In this document: in pieces, positions 60,353-64,000 of the stretch
Layout: each line of letters starts with the position of its first letter
Numbering within the stretch: the first letter of the stretch is position 1
Source: Kitasatospora setae KM-6054
GTDB taxonomy: Bacteria; Actinomycetota; Actinomycetes; Streptomycetales; Streptomycetaceae
Length of the DNA stretch: 64,000 bases
Direction of reading: 5' to 3'
Assembly (NCBI RefSeq): GCF_000269985.1
Contig: NC_016109.1
Span: forward strand, 1,364,001-1,428,000
Made by a program: the position numbers and the translations under genes
The notes under the pieces: generated by a model
What the model was told of the DNA's origin: nothing
Database searches by the model: none
What the model saw: only the letters and a program-made list of their open reading frames with translations

Positions 60353-60386
60353 CACCCCGACGGGCCGGCCGGGCCCGGGCGTACGC

Positions 60387-61373
60387 TCAGCCGGTCGGCC
60401 CGTCCTGCCGCCGGTCCTGCTGCCCGTCCTGCTGCCGGTCCCGGTGCCAGGCGATGGCATCCCGGATCAGCTGCCGGCTCGGCTCGCGCAGGGCGGCCCT
60501 GGCCACCACGGTGTTCAGGACCTCCTTGTAGTCCTCGAAGGTCGCCGCGTCCTCCGCGCCCGGGTAGTAGTAGTGCCCCTCCCGTTCCCCGTTCTCCACG
60601 TAGATCAGTTCCGGGATGCCGTCCGGCGCGTCGAACTGCAGCAGGGTCAGGTTGGTGACCTGGAGCGCCAGCGGCAGGTCCACCGGGATGATCCGCACGC
60701 CGATGTTCGGGGTCTCGGTGTACTCCAGCAGTTTCTCCAACTGCCCGATCGTGGTCGCGGGGCTGCCCATCACCCGGTACAGCGCGGACTGGTGGATGCA
60801 GAACACCGACCTGACCCCGGACTCCCGCACCACCCGCCGACGCACCTTACGCGCCTCGACGGCGGCGGGCGCCTCGTGCCGCCGGCTGCGCAGCACGGTC
60901 GCCTCGGTGACCGCCGCCATGTACGCGTCGGTCTGCAGCGCGCCCGAGACGACGTGCACGTCGACGGCGATCAACAGCGACGCCTGCCACACCATCCCGG
61001 ACAGCCGCTGCTGCGCGCCGGCCCCCGCGTCCCGGTGGAACCCGGGCGGGTTCTTCTCCGACGCGGCGGCGGCGAGTTCCATCAGCGCCGCCCGCTCCGG
61101 GCCGCGCTTCGTCCCGAGAGCGTCCAGGATCACGGCGACGTCCCGGGGGTCGTTCAGGCGGCGCTGGCCGTTCTCCATCCGGCTGAGCTTCGACACCGAG
61201 AAGTGGGTCCGGGTGCTCAGCCACTTCAGCGTCAGCCCGCCGCGCAGCAGCCGGAGCTTGCGGCCGAGCCGCGCGGCGGGCACCGACCATTCCGGCGCGC
61301 CCTGGTCCGCCGCGCGGGAAATCGGCGCCAGGTTTTCGTTCGAATTCGCGCTGTCGAACGGATCAGCGGACAC
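60387..61373 (-). CDS. XRE family regulator with DUF5753 domain (second)
   Basis: The 328 residues from GTG 61373 (AAGGGGGG upstream) have an HTH (LGRKLRLLRGGLTLKWLSTRTHFSVSKLSRMENGQRRLND) and the DUF5753 domain (VVSGALQTDAYMAAV, VFCIHQSALYRVMGSPATTIGQLEKLLEY, IGVRIIPVDL, PELIYVENGEREGHYYYP). The C-terminus is a Gln/Asp/Arg repeat (DRQQDGQQDRRQDG). The paired DUF397 gene lies upstream on the same strand, separated by 108 bp and a strong hairpin. Confidence 0.92.
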   Translation of the reverse strand: MSADPFDSANSNENLAPISRAADQGAPEWSVPAARLGRKLRLLRGGLTLKWLSTRTHFSVSKLSRMENGQRRLNDPRDVAVILDALGTKRGPERAALMELAAAASEKNPPGFHRDAGAGAQQRLSGMVWQASLLIAVDVHVVSGALQTDAYMAAVTEATVLRSRRHEAPAAVEARKVRRRVVRESGVRSVFCIHQSALYRVMGSPATTIGQLEKLLEYTETPNIGVRIIPVDLPLALQVTNLTLLQFDAPDGIPELIYVENGEREGHYYYPGAEDAATFEDYKEVLNTVVARAALREPSRQLIRDAIAWHRDRQQDGQQDRRQDGPTG

Positions 61374-61443
61374 GAGGCGGCCCCCCTTGTGAAAAGCTGA
61401 GTCTTCCCGGCCAGCCTGACACAAAGGGGGCTGCGGCGTCACG

Positions 61444-61477
61444 CCGGGGGTTTCCCGTGGCGACGGGAAACCCCCGG
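61444..61477 (-). terminator. 15-bp hairpin between the DUF397 and XRE genes
   Basis: CCGGGGGTTTCCCGT (61444-61458) pairs perfectly with ACGGGAAACCCCCGG (61463-61477) across a GGCG loop. It starts 4 bp after the DUF397 stop and 71 bp before the XRE start, so it can uncouple the two genes. Confidence 0.75.
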
Positions 61478-61481
61478 CCGG

Positions 61482-61730
61482 TCAGCCCAGCAAGTGGTCG
61501 AACTCCTCCTTCTTCGCGCCGTCCAGCCAGGCGTCGACCTCGGCCCGGGTGAAGACCAGCGCCGGCCCCGTGGCGTCCTTCTGGTGGAACACCGCCACCC
61601 GGCCGTCGGGCAGGCGCTGCATCATCACGCACTCACCGAGCCCCTGGCTCTTCACCGCCTTCTGCGCGGGGTGGGGCGACTGGATCGCGGCTGCCGGCAT
61701 TCCGTTGTAGTGCTCGTCCGTACGGCCCAT
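61482..61730 (-). CDS. DUF397 domain protein (second)
   Basis: The 82 residues start at ATG 61730 (AAGAGGAGA upstream). The DUF397 end is clear (GRVAVFHQKDATGPALVFTRAEVDAWLDGAKKEEFD), but the family's W.KSSYS start is replaced by NGMPAAAIQSPHPAQKAVKS, so it is a divergent member. It should pair with the XRE protein encoded next. Confidence 0.85.
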   Translation of the reverse strand: MGRTDEHYNGMPAAAIQSPHPAQKAVKSQGLGECVMMQRLPDGRVAVFHQKDATGPALVFTRAEVDAWLDGAKKEEFDHLLG

Positions 61731-62054
61731 GACTCGTCTCCTCTTGTACGAAAAACACCGGTCGCCCCCGCCAGTCATACTTTTTACGATCGCCACAGGT
61801 CAGCGACCCGGGCAATCCCCCGTGCAATTGCCCGGAGGGGGCAGAGTGAATCATTGCGCCCAAAAATCGAACAGCGCCACTCCCCGATCGGGTGATTCGG
61901 AAGCGAAAACGATACATTCAGATCACCATTCGATCCTCTGGTCCGACAATGACCCGGCCGTCGCCCCATCGCCCCCGCGCAGCCCGGCGGGGACGGCAGC
62001 GGTGCAGGTGTCCACATGCCGGACGGATCGGTCGGGGCGGCCGGGAGGGCGTGT
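61731..62054. other. Divergent promoter region between the DUF397 and leader-peptide genes
   Basis: This region is AT-richer than its surroundings between 61840 and 61950. It must carry the DUF397 promoter. I see no coding frame with support and no long inverted repeat. Confidence 0.4.
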
Positions 62055-62060
62055 TAGTGT
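62055..62060 (+). promoter_or_regulatory. Candidate -10 hexamer for a leaderless leader-peptide transcript
   Basis: TAGTGT ends six bases before the leader ATG at 62067, the spacing expected between a -10 box and a transcription start. The message may thus begin at the A of the ATG. No good -35 is visible. Confidence 0.45.
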
Positions 62061-62066
62061 CCCGGC

Positions 62067-62132
62067 ATGCCGCGCCACACCTGCCTCGCCATGATGCGAA
62101 TGATGCCCCCGCCACCGGAGGCGCTTCGCTAG
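62067..62132 (+). CDS. 21-codon leader peptide with a methionine run and four prolines
   Basis: The frame reads MPRHTCLA-MMRMM-PPPP-EALR and stops at TAG within a hairpin. Four of five consecutive codons (9-13) are ATG, and four Pro codons follow at once. Such density of one amino acid just before alternative stem-loops is the mark of ribosome-mediated attenuators. The lack of a close ribosome binding site fits a leaderless mRNA. Confidence 0.7.
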   Translation: MPRHTCLAMMRMMPPPPEALR

Positions 62133-62191
62133 CGAAGCGTGTGCGCGCACCCAACTGCCGCGGGTCCTCCGGAGACGGAGGGCCCTTTTTT
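62115..62191 (+). promoter_or_regulatory. Attenuator: antiterminator/terminator switch before the SAM hydrolase-like gene
   Basis: The terminator is GGGTCCTCC (62162-62170) pairing with GGAGGGCCC (62177-62185), followed by six T. An upstream segment CCGGAGG (62115-62121) is complementary to CCTCCGG (62166-62172) and could trap the terminator's 5' arm. A perfect hairpin CGCTTCGCTAGCGAAGCG (62122-62139) overlaps the leader stop codon. Slow decoding of the methionine codons would leave the antiterminator free; a ribosome reaching the stop would cover it. Confidence 0.7.
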
Positions 62192-62317
62192 GTTGCCCGC
62201 GAACGCCGGCACCGCCAGGCGCCCGCCCCCGGCAGCACCCCGGCACCCCAGCACCCCGCAACTTCCCGAACGCCCCGAACGCCCCGCACTTCCCGAACGC
62301 CACGGACGGACGCTCCC

Positions 62318-63160
62318 ATGACCCACCGACCAGTCGTCGCCCTCACCGACTGCGCCGACGCCAACGCCCAGGCCCGCCAGGCCGCCCGGATCGCCGCGCT
62401 CTTCGGCAGCACTCCCGACATCCTCCCGCTCTCCGGACCGGACCCCGAGGGCGTCGCCGCGCTGACCCTGCTGGACCTGCTCCGGTCCGTCGACCTGACC
62501 GGCGGTCCCACCCACCCGCTGGTGGTGCTGGTCAACATCGCCCCGCGCGACGGCCACTGGCCGAACGGCGCGCCGTTCTGCTGGTTCGAGTACCGCGGCC
62601 ACCTGGTGGTCTCCAGCTGGAACCAGCGGGTGCTGGCCCCGCTCGCCGCCCACCTCGGCGTCACCGAGGTGCGGCTCACGGACGTCCGCGAGGTGGTCGA
62701 GGCGGCCGCCGGGCAGTGGGCGGAGTTCACGGCGGAGCAGGTCGAGGAGATCGTCCGCACCCAGTTCCGCAGCCTGTGGTACGTGCCGCTGCTGGCGCAC
62801 TGGCTGGTGGCCGGCCACCCGGTGCCCGGGCACCCGCAGGCGTTGGCGGCCCCGCCCCGCGCGGAGCAGGAGTCCCCGCGCATCGCGGTGATCGACAACT
62901 TCGGCAACTGCAAGCTGGACGTCCCCGCGGCCGAGCTGCCCGGCTACGCGGAGGGCGGCACGATCGCGGTGCGCAGCCGCCGCGACGACCGGACGGTCCC
63001 GGTACGGTGTTACGACCGGCTTCCCGATGTCCCTTACGGCGAACCGGGGTTCACCACCGGCAGCTCCGGCGTCGGCTTCGCCGAGCTGGTGGTGCGCGGC
63101 GGTTCGGCCGCCGAGTTGTTCGCGCTCCGCCAGGGCGACCGGGTACTGTCCCGGGGCTGA
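62318..63160 (+). CDS. SAM hydroxide adenosyltransferase (DUF62) family protein, divergent
   Basis: The 280 residues fit the SAM hydrolase/halogenase family: VVALTDCADANAQARQ near the start holds the conserved TD, HPLVVLVNIAPRDGHWPNG and IAVIDNFGNCKLDVPA are the middle motifs, and a C-terminal beta domain ends GFAELVVRGGSAAELF. The usual TDFG..D.YVG..KG segment is altered, so hydrolysis of SAM to adenosine and methionine is likely but not certain. ATG 62318 lacks a strong ribosome binding site. It follows the methionine-rich attenuator, a fitting context. Confidence 0.75.
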   Translation: MTHRPVVALTDCADANAQARQAARIAALFGSTPDILPLSGPDPEGVAALTLLDLLRSVDLTGGPTHPLVVLVNIAPRDGHWPNGAPFCWFEYRGHLVVSSWNQRVLAPLAAHLGVTEVRLTDVREVVEAAAGQWAEFTAEQVEEIVRTQFRSLWYVPLLAHWLVAGHPVPGHPQALAAPPRAEQESPRIAVIDNFGNCKLDVPAAELPGYAEGGTIAVRSRRDDRTVPVRCYDRLPDVPYGEPGFTTGSSGVGFAELVVRGGSAAELFALRQGDRVLSRG

Positions 63161-63261
63161 CCCACGGCCCGCACGTCCGCGCACCGCCGCACGTCCGCGC
63201 TCCCCGCACCGTCCCCGCCCCGCCCCCGTTCGCTCCCCGCACCCTCCCCGAAGGAACTCCC

Positions 63262-64000
63262 GTGTCCCTTGCCCGTCTGACCGCCACCGGCGCCGCCCTC
63301 CTCTCCCTCGGCCTCGCGGCGAGCGCCTGCGCGCCGCAGCCGAACAGCAACGCCCCGGCCGCCGCCGGCGGCGCCGGCGCGAGCGGCGCGGCGGACTGCT
63401 CGCCGAGCAGCCCCGGCCTGTACAAGGCGGGCCAGTTGACGGTCGCCACCGACTCCCCCGCGTACTCGCCCTGGTTCGAGGACAACGCCCCGTCCAACGG
63501 CAAGGGTTTCGAGAGCGCCCTGGCCTACGCCGTCGCCGACCGGCTGGGCTTCACCAAGGACCAGGTGAAGTGGGTGGTGGAGCCCTTCGACAGCTCGTAC
63601 GCCCCGGGCGCCAAGGACTTCGACTTCGACGTCAACCAGATCTCCGTGACCCCGGCCCGGCAGAAGGCGGTGGACTTCTCCACCGGCTACTACACGGCCA
63701 ACCAGGGCGTGCTGGTGCTGAAGGACTCGAAGTTCGCGAACGCCGGCTCGCTCGGCGCGCTGAAGGACGCCCGGATCGGCGTCCAGGTGTCCACCACCAG
63801 CTACCAGGCGGTCAAGGACGTCATCAAACCCAACCCGCAGGTCTCCGTCTACAACACCACCAACGACGAGATCCACGCGCTGCAGAACGGCCAGATCGAC
63901 GCGCTGGTGACCGACATGCCGACGGTCTTCTACCTGGCCAACGCCGAGCTGGAGAACGGGAAGATCCTCGGCCAGTTCGACTACGCCGCGGACACCTCGG
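63262..64000 (+). CDS. Polar amino-acid ABC transporter binding lipoprotein (3' end outside window)
   Basis: From GTG 63262 (AAGGAAC upstream) the frame is open to the window end, 246 codons. A lipoprotein signal (ALLSLGLAASACAPQ) is followed by a family 3 solute-binding fold: LTVATDSPAYSPWFED, KGFESALAYAVADRLGF, FDVNQISVTPARQKAVDFSTGYYTANQGVLV, ARIGVQVSTTSYQAV and ALQNGQIDALVTDMPT. The ligand is some polar amino acid. It is 101 bp downstream of the SAM hydrolase-like gene and likely shares the attenuated transcript. Confidence 0.9.
   Translation, partial: MSLARLTATGAALLSLGLAASACAPQPNSNAPAAAGGAGASGAADCSPSSPGLYKAGQLTVATDSPAYSPWFEDNAPSNGKGFESALAYAVADRLGFTKDQVKWVVEPFDSSYAPGAKDFDFDVNQISVTPARQKAVDFSTGYYTANQGVLVLKDSKFANAGSLGALKDARIGVQVSTTSYQAVKDVIKPNPQVSVYNTTNDEIHALQNGQIDALVTDMPTVFYLANAELENGKILGQFDYAADTS

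Overview
The window is about 64 kb of very GC-rich DNA. It has strong third-position GC bias, frequent GTG and TTG starts, ATGA/GTGA stop-start overlaps and typical streptomycete families: two XRE/DUF397 regulator pairs, an S-adenosyl methyltransferase of the SAV2177 type, a class F sortase, PadR-DUF1048 and a LAL-type LuxR regulator. The source is most likely a Streptomyces or Kitasatospora chromosome. I saw no tRNA, rRNA, CRISPR array or intact insertion sequence. Two long tracts behave as accessory systems: 15.0-30.1 kb and 36.6-48.1 kb.

Layout. 0-5 kb: peroxiredoxin, Lrp regulator, a mosaic of three gene fragments (TrmB-like HTH, subtilase, membrane-protein N-terminus) and a secreted M4 metallopeptidase. 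5-10.6 kb: a large LuxR-family ATPase facing a drrAB-like ABC exporter under a PadR/DUF1048 pair. 10.7-12.8 kb: three tiny overlapping genes, one with a DUF397-like core, diverging from an XRE/DUF397 pair. 12.8-16.5 kb: methyltransferase, secreted propeller-like protein and a RES-type toxin with a large partner.

16.6-30.1 kb holds the most unusual set. It is a co-directional, mostly overlapping series: coiled-coil protein, ClpB-like AAA+ ATPase, radical SAM protein, FHA protein, membrane Ser/Thr kinase, a 1395-residue CHAT (caspase-like) protein and a membrane coiled-coil protein, then a truncated RelE-like fragment and a four-EF-hand protein. It reads as a phosphorylation- and calcium-linked protease or conflict system. 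The kinase N-terminus carries four spaced Pro-Thr-Arg motifs, and one more occurs in the FHA protein.

30-36 kb: a choloylglycine-hydrolase-type amidase, acyl-CoA oxidase, zinc-type CDF exporter, Excalibur surface protein and sortase. 36-48 kb: a complete siderophore locus. An IdeR/DmdR-type iron box lies between fhuF and a FecCD/FecE/lipoprotein uptake system, followed by ATP-grasp, NIS synthetase, MFS, NIS synthetase and PLP decarboxylase in the same order as Vibrio pvsABCDE (vibrioferrin). A 74-bp tandem repeat just before the decarboxylase gene duplicates its start site.

48-58 kb: a decayed secreted-protein gene, an FMN reductase, a five-gene exopolysaccharide operon (nucleotide-sugar dehydrogenase, processive GT2, 34-residue membrane peptide, polysaccharide deacetylase, LamG-like protein), an MFS gene behind two inverted-repeat operators, and an integrase-like protein. 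58-64 kb: a small sigma-like protein, a methyltransferase, a second DUF397/XRE pair, and an apparent ribosome-mediated attenuator. Its 21-codon leader has Met-Met-Arg-Met-Met then four prolines, and it precedes a SAM hydrolase-like gene and the start of an amino-acid ABC binding-protein gene cut by the window end.
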